Notes under the pieces: model-generated
Told to the model about the DNA's origin: nothing
The model's database searches: none
Seen by the model: only the letters and a program-made list of their open reading frames with translations
Assembly (NCBI GenBank): GCA_910577685.1
Contig: CAJTOH010000007.1
Coordinates: 1 to 64,000 of the forward strand
DNA: 64,000 bases
Reading direction: 5' to 3'
Source of the DNA: an uncultured Dorea sp.
GTDB taxonomy: Bacteria; Bacillota; Clostridia; Lachnospirales; Lachnospiraceae
Part shown: in pieces, positions 26,066-35,590 of the stretch
Layout: each line of letters opens with the position of its first letter
Position numbering within the stretch: the stretch's first letter is position 1
Translations under genes and position numbers: made by a program

Positions 26066-26749
26066 ATGGAAATACTCCGATGCACCAACCTCACAAAAAC
26101 CTACGGCCACGGCTCCGGCTCCATCACAGCCCTCGACCACGTAACCTTATCCTTAGAGCGCGGCAGCTTTACCGCCGTAGTGGGCGCCTCCGGCTCCGGG
26201 AAATCCACGCTCCTGCACATGTTAGGAGGCGTAGACCGCCCCACAGAAGGCAATATCTATATAGAAGACACCGATATCTCCACCCTGACCCTGGAGCAGC
26301 TTGCCATCTTCCGCCGCCGGAAGGTAGGCCTTGTCTATCAGTTCTACAACCTGATACCGACCCTAAACGTGCGCAAAAATATCCTGCTCCCAATCCTCTT
26401 GGACGGCGAGAAGCCGGATGAAGCACGGTTCGAGCGGCTCGTTACGGCTCTCGGGCTTTCCGACCGTCTCACCCACTATCCCCGGGAACTTTCCGGCGGG
26501 CAGCAGCAGCGGGTCGCTATCGCCCGAAGCCTTATCTACCAGCCTGCAATCCTGCTGGCAGACGAGCCTACCGGAAACCTTGACCGGAAGAATTCCGATG
26601 AAACACTGGAACTTTTGCAGCTGTCAAACCACCAATATGAACAGACGGTAATCCTAATCACCCACGATGAGAAAACCGCGCTGAAAGCAGACAGAATCAT
26701 CACATTGGAAGACGGAAAGATTGTATCAGACGAGGTGAAAAAGCAATGA
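26066..26749 (+). CDS. ABC transporter ATPase (MacB/BceA-like)
   Basis: This 227-residue ATPase has Walker A GASGSGKST at 40-48, signature LSGGQQQRVAIARS at 142-155 and Walker B ILLADEPTGNLD near 161-172. The Q-loop region is VGLVYQFYNLIPTL. It is of the class that powers FtsX-type permeases. In Firmicutes these usually export or detach antimicrobial peptides, or act as sensors for them. The stop overlaps the permease start by 4 bp (ATGA). The local base composition is clearly more GC-rich than the polysaccharide loci. Confidence 0.93.
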   Translation: MEILRCTNLTKTYGHGSGSITALDHVTLSLERGSFTAVVGASGSGKSTLLHMLGGVDRPTEGNIYIEDTDISTLTLEQLAIFRRRKVGLVYQFYNLIPTLNVRKNILLPILLDGEKPDEARFERLVTALGLSDRLTHYPRELSGGQQQRVAIARSLIYQPAILLADEPTGNLDRKNSDETLELLQLSNHQYEQTVILITHDEKTALKADRIITLEDGKIVSDEVKKQ

Positions 26750-29460
26750 AAATATTACGCGAATATGTATGGGACACACTCCGGCAAAACAAACGCTCCG
26801 GCGCGATAATCATGACGGCGCTATTCCTCATGACAAGCCTGATGTCCTGCTTCTGCGGCTTAGTCTATACCATGTGGACGGACGCCGTGGTTCTTGAAAA
26901 ATGGCATAACGGGGACTGGCACGGAGAGCTTTTTGACGATACGCCCGGAGAAGCCCTGGAACAGATAAAGAATTACGCCTCTGTTTCAGCCGTACTAATC
27001 AAAGGGGCATGGGAGACAGCGAAACTCCCTGATTCCCCCGCTAAACCGGACAGGGATGTCCCGAAAAATACAAATCCCAGGTTCTACCTGGTGTTCAGGG
27101 GCGCAAACCAGGAATACTGGGACTCCATGCCGGAAAAGTACAGTATCACCGAAGGAAGGATTCCCGTTTCCCAGTCCGAACTCGTGCTGTCCAAACAATA
27201 TTTTGAAGACCATCCCGACACGCACATCGGCGACACACTGACCCTCCCCGTCGGGCAGCGCACCTACGGCGGGCAGCCCTGCGAGGACACCGATATCTAC
27301 CGCGAAGGGGAAGTATTTGAAGAAACCGAAACCAAGACCTACACCATCGTCGGCGTCATGGACGTCACCACCTCCTCCGCCGTACCCGCATATACCGGCT
27401 TGACGGGGCTTGACGAAGCATCCATCCTCCCCGACGACCTGATTACGGTCTATCTGCGTTTTCATCCTATGCGAAGCACCTACCGGGAACTTCCCGCCCT
27501 TGCCAAGGCAATCGGATACGAACCGGACGAATACGGTGAATACACACTCCGTTATAACGCAGGCCTGTTGGCTACCTACGGCATTTTTGCCCCGTCGGTA
27601 AAGGGAATGCCCATACGGCCAAGCAACCTTGCAATCCCGCTGATGTTCCTCCTATTCACGGCATTTCTGGTGGGCGTATTCGTACTGGTCATCCATAATG
27701 CCTTTGTCATGTCCGTAAGCGAGAAGCTGAAACAGCTCGGCACCCTCGCCGGAGTGGGAGCCACCCCAAAGCAGATTAAGAAAACCGTCCAGTCCGAAGC
27801 CTTGCTCTTATCCGCTATCCCCCTTCCTCTGGGACTTTTGGCAGGCTGGTTTCTGGACCTGAAACTGTTCCGGTTAATCAACGCCTCCAACGACCTTGGA
27901 AGAGACGCTCCGGATATCGCAGTGACCTACGGGCTTCCCGCCATCCTCCCCGCTATCCTGCTGTCACTTTTGACCGCATGGCTTTCCGCACGGATTCCGG
28001 CGAAAAAGGCTGCGAAAATGCTGCCGATTGAAATCCTAAAGCAAGAAGGAACCTTTGATAAGCGCAATAAAAAACAGAAAAAAGAGCGCAGACGGTTTCA
28101 TTTCCCCGGAATTACTGGTGAGCTTGCCGCCAATGCCGTTTCCGCAAGAAGCCGCTCTTACCGGATGGCGACTATTTCCCTGTGCATGTCCTTCCTGCTG
28201 CTGACAATCTTTCAATATGCGATTACGGTAAATGACGCAAACAAAGCCATTTTCCGGACAGACCCTAACGAGAGCGGACATATTTTCCTCTCCGTCAGCA
28301 ACGCAAGGCAGCCGGACATGGAGGCAATCCGGCAGTTAAAAACGGTAAATGGAGTCGCAAAATCCCTGATTAACGACAGTTTGCCCTGCGCCATATGGGT
28401 GGAACAGACGGATATTTCCCAGGATATCAACACGAATCTTGGCGGCATTGACCAGATTATTGCAAAGAAGAGATATTCTCCAATCCAACGGGACGGGAAA
28501 TACCGGCTCCAGTCGGTCGTCTATGGGCTGGAAGAGGACAGTTTCCGCGAATACTGCGAAAATATAGGAGTCTCTCCTAAGCCTTATTTCGACGACCCTT
28601 CACGGGCAATCGTCTACAATTACACTAAAGACCCGGAAAACAGTACGCGTAAGCAAGTGATTTACCGGGAATTGCTTAATATCCATGAGGGGCAAAAGCT
28701 GACATTTACGGAGAAAAATGCGGATGAGATTGAAGGTGATTTTGAATTTACGGTAACTGCCGGGAATCTGGCAGAAGAACTTCCTATGGAAACAATGGGA
28801 CTATCCAATTTTACGCTGGCGCTTGTCATGCCGATGGAACATGTGCTGAAACTCGGCGAATCCTGCTGTGAACGCAGACGGAATACTACGCAGGCGATAT
28901 CCGGAGTGTTCTGGGCCGAAAGCGACGGCTCCCCCTCCATCCGCCAGGCTACCCAGAGGATAGATGAAGTCATCTCAAGTTTTTATGGGAGCGGTGATTA
29001 TCAATTAACAAACCTTGCAGACAGGGACGAGCTTGACAAAAATGCACAGAATGTCATGAACTTAGTCGTCACATTCCTGACAGCCTTCCTCGCCGTAATC
29101 GGGCTGTCTAACGTGTGGGCAAGTATCTTGGGCAACCTTAGGCAGCGGCGGCAGGAATTCGCCATGCTGAAATCCGTCGGACTGTCTCCCCGGCAGTTAT
29201 GGCAGCTTTTACTCCTAGAAGGGCTGACGCTAGGCTTAAAACCCCTGCTCTACTCCCTCCCAATCCAGATTGCCGTACTGGCGGCATTGCTTACCGTATC
29301 GGAAATCTCCCTGCCGGAATACCTGCCCTTCGCCCCATACGGCGTCCTAATCGGATATACCACACTGATTCTCCTGGCAATCGTCGGGGCATATGCGGCC
29401 GGTGGGATTCGGCTTGGGCGGGAAAATATTATCGCAATGATTAAGGATGATACTCTGTAG
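26746..29460 (+). CDS. FtsX-family ABC permease, large
   Basis: This 904-residue permease has an N-terminal transmembrane segment (IIMTALFLMTSLMSCFCGLVY), a large extracellular domain, and a first FtsX core (LMFLLFTAFLVGVFVLVIHNAFV, ...KLKQLGTLAGVGATPKQIK). A second extracellular domain and the C-terminal FtsX core follow (VVTFLTAFLAVIGLSNVWASI, RRQEFAMLKSVGLSPRQLWQL). It pairs with the ATPase at 26066. The ten-helix plan and length resemble BceB/YxdM-like peptide-resistance permeases, although the double FtsX arrangement suits the larger class. No adjacent two-component genes are present on this side. Confidence 0.88.
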   Translation: MKILREYVWDTLRQNKRSGAIIMTALFLMTSLMSCFCGLVYTMWTDAVVLEKWHNGDWHGELFDDTPGEALEQIKNYASVSAVLIKGAWETAKLPDSPAKPDRDVPKNTNPRFYLVFRGANQEYWDSMPEKYSITEGRIPVSQSELVLSKQYFEDHPDTHIGDTLTLPVGQRTYGGQPCEDTDIYREGEVFEETETKTYTIVGVMDVTTSSAVPAYTGLTGLDEASILPDDLITVYLRFHPMRSTYRELPALAKAIGYEPDEYGEYTLRYNAGLLATYGIFAPSVKGMPIRPSNLAIPLMFLLFTAFLVGVFVLVIHNAFVMSVSEKLKQLGTLAGVGATPKQIKKTVQSEALLLSAIPLPLGLLAGWFLDLKLFRLINASNDLGRDAPDIAVTYGLPAILPAILLSLLTAWLSARIPAKKAAKMLPIEILKQEGTFDKRNKKQKKERRRFHFPGITGELAANAVSARSRSYRMATISLCMSFLLLTIFQYAITVNDANKAIFRTDPNESGHIFLSVSNARQPDMEAIRQLKTVNGVAKSLINDSLPCAIWVEQTDISQDINTNLGGIDQIIAKKRYSPIQRDGKYRLQSVVYGLEEDSFREYCENIGVSPKPYFDDPSRAIVYNYTKDPENSTRKQVIYRELLNIHEGQKLTFTEKNADEIEGDFEFTVTAGNLAEELPMETMGLSNFTLALVMPMEHVLKLGESCCERRRNTTQAISGVFWAESDGSPSIRQATQRIDEVISSFYGSGDYQLTNLADRDELDKNAQNVMNLVVTFLTAFLAVIGLSNVWASILGNLRQRRQEFAMLKSVGLSPRQLWQLLLLEGLTLGLKPLLYSLPIQIAVLAALLTVSEISLPEYLPFAPYGVLIGYTTLILLAIVGAYAAGGIRLGRENIIAMIKDDTL

Positions 29461-29495
29461 GACCGCTTCTATGTAACACGAAATCAGATTAAGAA

Positions 29496-29547
29496 AGATG
29501 TTATCACCTCTGAATGGCGCAAAGAGAATTTAGAGGCGGTAACATCT
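29496..29547 (+). terminator. Inverted repeat after the ABC operon, weak terminator
   Basis: AGATGTTATCACCTCT (29496-29511) pairs with AGAGGCGGTAACATCT (29532-29547) over 16 bp with two G-T pairs and a 20-nt loop. The downstream tail is AT-rich but lacks a clean T-run. Confidence 0.5.
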
Positions 29548-29582
29548 ATATTTATCGTCAAATTCCCAATAAGCAAATCATA

Positions 29583-29611
29583 TTGACTATTTATTTTTAC
29601 TGGTTTATAAT
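29583..29611 (+). promoter_or_regulatory. Sigma-A promoter of the DUF234-type ATPase gene
   Basis: TTGACT at 29583, a 17-bp spacer, TATAAT at 29606-29611. The ATG follows at 29654 with a TTGGAGGGG ribosome site. Confidence 0.8.
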
Positions 29612-29653
29612 TAAGTAAATCATAAACCACTAATATTTGGAGGGGATACGACC

Positions 29654-31039
29654 ATGTTCATAGGAAGAGAAAATGAGCTTAACACATTAAACAAGCTATA
29701 TAATTCCGGTAAATTTGAGTTTCCCGTTATTTACGGCCGACGCCGCGTAGGCAAAACCGCCCTCATCAGCGAATTCACCAAAGATAAAGACACCATTTTT
29801 TTTACCGGCGTTGAAACGAATGAAAAACAAAACCTTGATAATTTCTCGAGATGCATTATGGAGTACAACACAGGAATTGCTGTAAACACCTCTTTTCCAA
29901 GTTTTCAGGCGGCTCTGGAATACGTATTTGAACTTGCCAAAACCAAAAGAATCGTGCTTGTTATCGACGAGTATCCCTATGTTGCCCGCGCTTCTAAGAG
30001 TCTCGCTTCTACGCTTCAGCTTCTGATTGATAAGAATAAAGATAACTCAAAGCTGTTTTTAATCCTCTGCGGCTCTTCTATGTCTTATATGGAAGACCAT
30101 GTTTTGGCATATAAAGCTCCTCTTTACGGAAGAAGAACAGCACAGTTCAAAATTAAACCATTTGACTTTTTTGAAGCCTGCCGTTATTTCACGAAACTGT
30201 CGGGCATTGACAAGGCTCTGGCTTACGGCATTGCCGGCGGAACTCCGCAATACCTGTTGTTGCTTGACGACAATCTTTCGATTGAAGACAATATCAAAAA
30301 CACGCACTTAAACCCGTCCTCGTCTATCTTCGAGGAGCCTCACAACTTATTGAAACAGGAAGTACGCGAACCGGCGATTTACAATGCGGTCATTACCGCT
30401 ATTGCCACCGGTTCATCCAAGATGAACGAAATCTCTAATAAAATTGACGAAGATACAAGTGTGTGCGCTACCTATATTAAGAATCTTATTATGCTCGGTA
30501 TTCTAAAAAAAGAATTGCCTTATGGCGAAAAATCAAGCCGTAAGACCATTTACTCCATTGAAGATAATATGTTTCGTTTCTGGTACCGATTTGTGCCGGA
30601 AAATATTTCCATTATCTCCCGCGGCGCAAAAGACCTTGCATACGCGCGAATTGCCCCTGAACTTTCCTCCTATATGGGCGGCGTATTTGAGGAAATCTGC
30701 AGGCAATATCTTTGGAAACTCCTTCTTGAAGGCAGATGTGCCGTGAATTTCAGCGACATTGGCCGTTGGTGGGGGACAAACCCTAAAACCAAGTCCCAAG
30801 AAGAAATCGACATCATGGGAACGGATAAAGACTCCGCTCTATTCGGCGAGTGTAAGTGGACGAATGAAAAGGTTGACCTTGGCGTACTTGAAACCCTTGT
30901 GGAGCGCAGTAACCTATTCCACTATAAGAAGATACATTTCTATCTCTTTGCCAAAACCGGCTTTACCGACGGCTGCAGAAACAGAGCCGCAGAACTGGGG
31001 AACGTATCGCTTATTACCTATGAGGACATATTACGGTAA
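29654..31039 (+). CDS. AAA-family ATPase with DUF234 C-terminal nuclease-like domain
   Basis: This 461-residue protein opens FIGRENELNTLNKLYNSGKF. It has P-loop YGRRRVGKTALISEF near 27-41, Walker B-like IVLVIDEYPYVAR near 97, and a sensor stretch LILCGSSMSYMEDHVL. The second half has a winged helix (SSKMNEISNKIDEDTSVCATYIKNL). A DUF234-type domain ends with EEIDIMGTDKDSALFGECKWTNEKVD, which contains the D...E-x-K pattern of PD-(D/E)XK nucleases. Function of this archaeal-type ATPase family is not known. It is intact and has its own promoter. It converges with the regulator gene, leaving 2 bp between stops. Confidence 0.85.
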   Translation: MFIGRENELNTLNKLYNSGKFEFPVIYGRRRVGKTALISEFTKDKDTIFFTGVETNEKQNLDNFSRCIMEYNTGIAVNTSFPSFQAALEYVFELAKTKRIVLVIDEYPYVARASKSLASTLQLLIDKNKDNSKLFLILCGSSMSYMEDHVLAYKAPLYGRRTAQFKIKPFDFFEACRYFTKLSGIDKALAYGIAGGTPQYLLLLDDNLSIEDNIKNTHLNPSSSIFEEPHNLLKQEVREPAIYNAVITAIATGSSKMNEISNKIDEDTSVCATYIKNLIMLGILKKELPYGEKSSRKTIYSIEDNMFRFWYRFVPENISIISRGAKDLAYARIAPELSSYMGGVFEEICRQYLWKLLLEGRCAVNFSDIGRWWGTNPKTKSQEEIDIMGTDKDSALFGECKWTNEKVDLGVLETLVERSNLFHYKKIHFYLFAKTGFTDGCRNRAAELGNVSLITYEDILR

Positions 31040-31041
31040 TA

Positions 31042-32331
31042 CTACTGAAACAAAATCTCAATCAACGCCTTCGGCCTCCCCCCCGAAACCGCCATCTCCT
31101 TTGCATGCAGCTTCCCATATCCGGAATCCATGATTTTATTCATAATCCTCCTTGCGCTCCTCACCGTCACTTCCAGACATTCCGCAAGTTCATGGGCGTC
31201 AAAAATAAAACTCTTCCTCGCCTGCGCAATCGCAATCACCTTGAGTACCGAATGTTCGCTAAGCCCCGTCTTTGCCGCAATCTCCCGAATCTTAGGGTCA
31301 GATGAAATCAATTCATACCGAAGCTGCCGCTCCGTATCAAGAGGCCCTAAAAGCACGTCCTTTTCATCCACCAGAAAAAGCTCCTGCTTCTTCCTCCTGA
31401 CCGACTGCTCCAGGGCTTTCCTCGCGTTCATCTCCGCCTTATAAACGGTAAGCCCCATACCAATCCCCACATCCAGCTCAATCCCCGTCTTCTTCACCGT
31501 CTGCTGGAGCTTCTGTATCCTGCCGTAGTTCTGCACATTCTCAATCACGCCCGCATTGGAGAACACCACATATTCCCGTTTCCCGAAAGGAAATATGGTC
31601 CCTTGGATACTCTGTACATAACGCACGATTTCCTTCTCCATCTCCGCTTTCTCTATCATCGAAGCATAATAGTTCTCCACATGGCACTCATAATTCGTAA
31701 GTTTCAGCACTTCTACCGCAATCCGGGAGTATTCCGCCTGGGTCAGCGCGTACTTGCTCTTCAAACGTTCCAACGCGCGCCTCACCGTCTCCCGCGTCCC
31801 GCGCAGATAAATCGCCTGGTATCCCTGTTCAACCAGCGTATTATACACCCACACAAAGGACGTCAGCGCAACGTTGGTCTTGCCTTCCTCCTGCAGGCGG
31901 ATATGCCAGTCCACATATTCCTGTTCGTCCACCCCCGGCTGCATGGAACAAGAATAAATATTCCTCGCCAAAATCTGGACGGCATCCAATAAATCCGTAA
32001 TCACCTGGTTCTCCACCACGTCAATGCTGAACGCGTCAAGCTCCATATCCTGTTTCTGCATCTTGAGAAACGCCCCCGCCACGCTGACGCTGGACCTTTC
32101 CACCGAAGTATACGGCTTCTTAATCTCATAAGAGCCTGTCACAAAATCCTCTACCGCACAGCCGGTAAACAAAATCGCATCACATTCTCCCTCGCAGGCT
32201 TCCACGACTTCGCCGCAGTGGCTTACACGTTCTCTTATATAACAAGAAACCTCCAGCTCACTGTCAATCTGCTGCAGGCTTTCCTTCACACTATTACAGG
32301 ATGATTCCGGACCAATTACGCCAATCTTCAT
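31042..32331 (-). CDS. Transcriptional regulator of the peptide-use operon
   Basis: This 429-residue protein opens KIGVIGPESSCNSVKESL. A middle part (EYVVFSNAGVIENVQNYGRI, ELDVGIGMGLTVYKAEMNAR) resembles a degenerate GGDEF/cyclase fold. The C-terminus has tandem helix-turn-helix segments (IREIAAKTGLSEHSVLKVIA and DAHELAECLEVTVRSARRIM). The start at 32331 follows AAAGG by 7 bp and begins the conserved part. It is the last gene of the operon from 36325 and likely controls it in response to a peptide-derived ligand. I do not recognise a named family. Confidence 0.6.
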   Translation of the reverse strand: MKIGVIGPESSCNSVKESLQQIDSELEVSCYIRERVSHCGEVVEACEGECDAILFTGCAVEDFVTGSYEIKKPYTSVERSSVSVAGAFLKMQKQDMELDAFSIDVVENQVITDLLDAVQILARNIYSCSMQPGVDEQEYVDWHIRLQEEGKTNVALTSFVWVYNTLVEQGYQAIYLRGTRETVRRALERLKSKYALTQAEYSRIAVEVLKLTNYECHVENYYASMIEKAEMEKEIVRYVQSIQGTIFPFGKREYVVFSNAGVIENVQNYGRIQKLQQTVKKTGIELDVGIGMGLTVYKAEMNARKALEQSVRRKKQELFLVDEKDVLLGPLDTERQLRYELISSDPKIREIAAKTGLSEHSVLKVIAIAQARKSFIFDAHELAECLEVTVRSARRIMNKIMDSGYGKLHAKEMAVSGGRPKALIEILFQ

Positions 32332-32414
32332 AATCTTACCTTTTCTAAGCTTAACCATAACATTTACCTATACAGCCGGGGCCGTATTGTCACATACTGC
32401 CCCGGCTGCTCCTA

Positions 32415-33752
32415 TTATATCGCAGAACCATCAAATAATTCAACTACTGAATGTTCTTTCATATACTTTATATACGTCTCTTTTGTAAACTTAGGCCGGT
32501 ATGCCCCCATAATCTCCTTCGCCTTATCGGCATCCCCATATAACAGGTCGATGACGGTAAGGGCAAGCATCTTCGCAGGCAGCACATACGCCCTCTCATA
32601 ATCCTCGATTTTAAAATCCTTGGAGTGAAGCCCGCCCGAAATGCCGGACGCCCACACATGCATACACGGCACCAGCTGGCACATATCCCCTAAATCCGTA
32701 GAGCCGGCCGTCTCGTAATGTTCCACAAAGGAATCCTCATCCGCACCGCCGTATAAAACCATGTTCTCCCGGTACAGGCCGGACAGCGCAGAATCCGTAG
32801 ACAGAGGCAGATAGCCAATCTGGCCGTGAATCTCCACCTTTCCGCCCACTGCCAGCGCGCCGGCCTTAAGCGCCCTGTCCACTTTGCGTCCCGCATCCTC
32901 CATAGCCTCCACAGAAGCCGCGCGCACCATGACCTGCATCGTCGTAACAGACGGCACCACATTTACCAAATCACCGCCGCTTGTGATAATCGCGCTGACC
33001 CGCACCTTATCTTTTTCCCGGAAGGTTTCCCGCAAGGCATTGATATTATTCAGCGCAAGCTGCGCCATGTTAAGGGCGTTAATCCCCTCATGGGGCGCAA
33101 TTCCGGCGTGGGCGCTCCTGCCGATAAACTTCACGCTTTTCGACATAAACCCGTTGGTGTCCGTATCCACGGTACAGCATTTCCTGCCGCCCTCTACCTC
33201 CATCATGTGGCATTGCAGAATCATATCCACATGGTCCATCCCGCCCCTCAAAAGATATTCCTGTTTTCCTCCGTAGAACTGGATGTTCCCTTCTTTGATT
33301 AGTCTGTCCCGATAATCCAAATCTACACATTCTTCCGCCGGAATTGCAACAAAATCTACCGTCCCGGAAAGTTCGTCAATAACCCCCGACTCCGTAAGCC
33401 CTGCCGCACATCCGAACAGGTTGGCAAGCTGTACGTGATGCCCGCAGGCATGCATATTTCCGTTTGCCGCGCAGTCCTTATGCTCCGGGCATACCACGCT
33501 GTCAAGCTCTCCCATGACCGCCACCGCCGGTCCCTTCCTGCCTCCGGCGCTTGCCTTGCACCCGGTGTAGGCAATGGGCGAAACCGTCTTAAGCCCTAAG
33601 GAAGCAAACGCCTCCTCCATACGCTTTGTGGTCTCAAATTCCTTATAGCCAAGCTCCGGAGTCCGGTAAATGCTCTCTCCGAGTCTGATAATCTCCTCCT
33701 TTCTTCTCTCGATTGCTTCTATACATCTGCGCTTCAATTCTTCTTTTTCCAT
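32415..33752 (-). CDS. M20 family amidohydrolase (AbgB-like)
   Basis: This 445-residue protein has M20 metal ligands in NMHACGHHVQLANLFG near 95 and VDFVAIPAEECVDLD near 135. GRSAHAGIAPHEGINALNM near 210 is the dimerisation/lid segment. It would cleave an N-acyl or dipeptide amide bond with two zinc ions. AbgB-like members act on p-aminobenzoyl-glutamate and related dipeptides. It lies 10 bp after a second M20 enzyme of a different subgroup, so the operon probably handles short peptides in two steps. Confidence 0.85.
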   Translation of the reverse strand: MEKEELKRRCIEAIERRKEEIIRLGESIYRTPELGYKEFETTKRMEEAFASLGLKTVSPIAYTGCKASAGGRKGPAVAVMGELDSVVCPEHKDCAANGNMHACGHHVQLANLFGCAAGLTESGVIDELSGTVDFVAIPAEECVDLDYRDRLIKEGNIQFYGGKQEYLLRGGMDHVDMILQCHMMEVEGGRKCCTVDTDTNGFMSKSVKFIGRSAHAGIAPHEGINALNMAQLALNNINALRETFREKDKVRVSAIITSGGDLVNVVPSVTTMQVMVRAASVEAMEDAGRKVDRALKAGALAVGGKVEIHGQIGYLPLSTDSALSGLYRENMVLYGGADEDSFVEHYETAGSTDLGDMCQLVPCMHVWASGISGGLHSKDFKIEDYERAYVLPAKMLALTVIDLLYGDADKAKEIMGAYRPKFTKETYIKYMKEHSVVELFDGSAI

Positions 33753-33762
33753 CTGTATTCTC

Positions 33763-34875
33763 CTAGTCCCCTGACATCATCCGTCTGATTACTCTGGCTG
33801 CCTTCCACACCTCGTCCATGTCAAGAGATTCCTGGACCGTATGTACGTCCCTCATACCAAGCCCAAGAATAACGCTGCGGTATCCGTGCCCGGCAAGCAC
33901 GTTCGCGTCGCTTCCGCCGCCGATGACCATAAGCTCCGGCTTAATTCCCTCTTTCTCCATCGCCTCTTTTGTCAGGCGCACAAGCTCGCAGTCCACGTCA
34001 AGAGACAGGCTTGGATACGCCAGCTCATGGTGAAATTCATACGAAGCTCCCATTTCCTCTGCGGCTTCTTTCAGGCATTTCTCCATGTGAGCCACTTCTT
34101 CGCCCAGCTTTTCCATGCTGTGGGAGCGGATTTCCGCCGTGAACACCGCCTCGTCGGTCACAACATTCGTTGCCCCGCCTCCTTCAATCCTTCCGATGTT
34201 AGAGGTCGTCTCCGCGTCAATCCTTCCGATATGCATCTGTGCAATCGCCTTAGCTGCAGCACAGATTGCATTCACCCCTTTTTCCGGCTCGATACCGGCA
34301 TGGGCTTTCTTCCCCCGTACCGTAACCTCGATCGCTTCCATCGCAGGAGCTTTATAGGCAATGACGCCCGTGTTGCCCGTCGCGTCGGCAATAACCAAGT
34401 CCTTACAGGGCAGGATGCTCAAATCCATGTGTTTCGTGCCCTGCATACTGATTTCCTCGGAACAGGTGAACACAAGATAAATATCCCGGTGTTCCTCGCC
34501 GCTCTCAAGAATATCTTCCAACGCCTCTAAGATAGCGGCAATGCCGGATTTGTCGTCCCCTCCAAGGGTAGTCGTCCCGTCTGTGCGGATGATACTCCCG
34601 TCAATCACCGCCTTTACGTCCCGGCATGGCTCAATCTGGTCCATATGCGCCGCAAATCCCAAAGGAATCCCCTCTTTTGTCCCCGGAATGTGGGCCACAA
34701 TATTCCTTCCGTTACCCCCGTATCCTTCCCCGGCGTTGTCCGACTGAAATTGAATCCCCCGTTTGGCAAGATAGGCTTCTATAAAATCCGCCATGTCCTT
34801 TTCTCCCTTTGACGGGCTGTAAATCTGAATCATCTCAAGAAATAAATTCTGCATTCTCTCTCTGGATAACATCAC
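33763..34875 (-). CDS. M20 family tripeptidase (PepT-like)
   Basis: This 370-residue protein has IPLGFAAHMDQIEPC near 72 (first zinc ligand), TTLGGDDKSGIAAILEAL near 98, and VFTCSEEISMQGTKH near 128 with the catalytic Glu pair. VRGKKAHAGIEPEKGVNA and IGGGSDANVLAGHG lie further on. This is the PepT-like subgroup, which removes N-terminal residues from tripeptides. Length is slightly below PepT itself. It follows the two membrane proteins, suggesting uptake followed by hydrolysis. Confidence 0.87.
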   Translation of the reverse strand: MMLSRERMQNLFLEMIQIYSPSKGEKDMADFIEAYLAKRGIQFQSDNAGEGYGGNGRNIVAHIPGTKEGIPLGFAAHMDQIEPCRDVKAVIDGSIIRTDGTTTLGGDDKSGIAAILEALEDILESGEEHRDIYLVFTCSEEISMQGTKHMDLSILPCKDLVIADATGNTGVIAYKAPAMEAIEVTVRGKKAHAGIEPEKGVNAICAAAKAIAQMHIGRIDAETTSNIGRIEGGGATNVVTDEAVFTAEIRSHSMEKLGEEVAHMEKCLKEAAEEMGASYEFHHELAYPSLSLDVDCELVRLTKEAMEKEGIKPELMVIGGGSDANVLAGHGYRSVILGLGMRDVHTVQESLDMDEVWKAARVIRRMMSGD

Positions 34876-34884
34876 TACACCCTC

Positions 34885-35574
34885 CTAATCCTGTAATTCT
34901 TTTTTGTAAATCAGGCTTCCTGCAAAGATAGAGCCGAATACTGCCACGAGAATCACCACATAGGACGGCGTTCCCGGGAAGAAGGACAGGAAATTATTTT
35001 TAAGCAGCCAGTTCATACCAAAGGCAATCACGACCGCCACTCCCGCAAGTTTCGGGCGTGCGATTGCAAACTGCCCGAACACTGCGCCGTAAAGCGCCGG
35101 GAGAAGGAAGTTAAGCGCCGCCTTTAATCCCTCCGGCATGGCAGAGATAATGACATTGCCGCCCACCGCGCCGACCGTAAGTATGGCAATATTTACCAGA
35201 ATCGACACCGCGATGCCAATCGTAGAGATGACAGATCCCTTATCGGTTCCCATCTCCACGCCTGCCGCCTCCTGTGCTACCGACGAACATGGGACACGCA
35301 TATTCGATGTGTTTCCGGACAGGAAGGTAAGGTACGTTCCGGGGATTCCAAGAATCGGGAAGTAGGAAATCGGTTCCACCACATAGAACGCGCCGCTTAC
35401 GCTAATCTGGGAAATGGTTCCTGCGATGATGGCGGAAACCGGCGGCATATGCCCGAACACGACGGAAACTACCAATGCCGGCAAAAAGCTGGTAAGGATA
35501 CCCAAAAGTAACGTTAATTTTCCCCATTTGATAATGCTGGGAATATAAGTTTCTGAATAATACTGTTTGTTCAT
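34885..35574 (-). CDS. Membrane protein, partner of the DUF5058 protein
   Basis: This 229-residue protein has about six hydrophobic segments, such as LTLLLGILTSFLPALVVSVV, ISTIGIAVSILVNIAILTVG and YVVILVAVFGSIFAGSLI. It also has a conserved-looking loop YLTFLSGNTSNMRVPCSSVA. It lies 16 bp after the DUF5058 gene and 9 bp before the PepT-like gene. The two membrane proteins probably form one small-molecule or peptide transporter, but this is inferred from context only. Confidence 0.6.
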   Translation of the reverse strand: MNKQYYSETYIPSIIKWGKLTLLLGILTSFLPALVVSVVFGHMPPVSAIIAGTISQISVSGAFYVVEPISYFPILGIPGTYLTFLSGNTSNMRVPCSSVAQEAAGVEMGTDKGSVISTIGIAVSILVNIAILTVGAVGGNVIISAMPEGLKAALNFLLPALYGAVFGQFAIARPKLAGVAVVIAFGMNWLLKNNFLSFFPGTPSYVVILVAVFGSIFAGSLIYKKELQD

Positions 35575-35590
35575 TTTTTCTCCTCCTTCG

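Noticed and set aside
32468..32962. Arg/Cys-rich short ORFs overlapping the M20 amidohydrolase
   Set aside because: Their composition is typical of an alternate frame in GC-rich coding sequence, and the M20 motifs in the main frame are complete.
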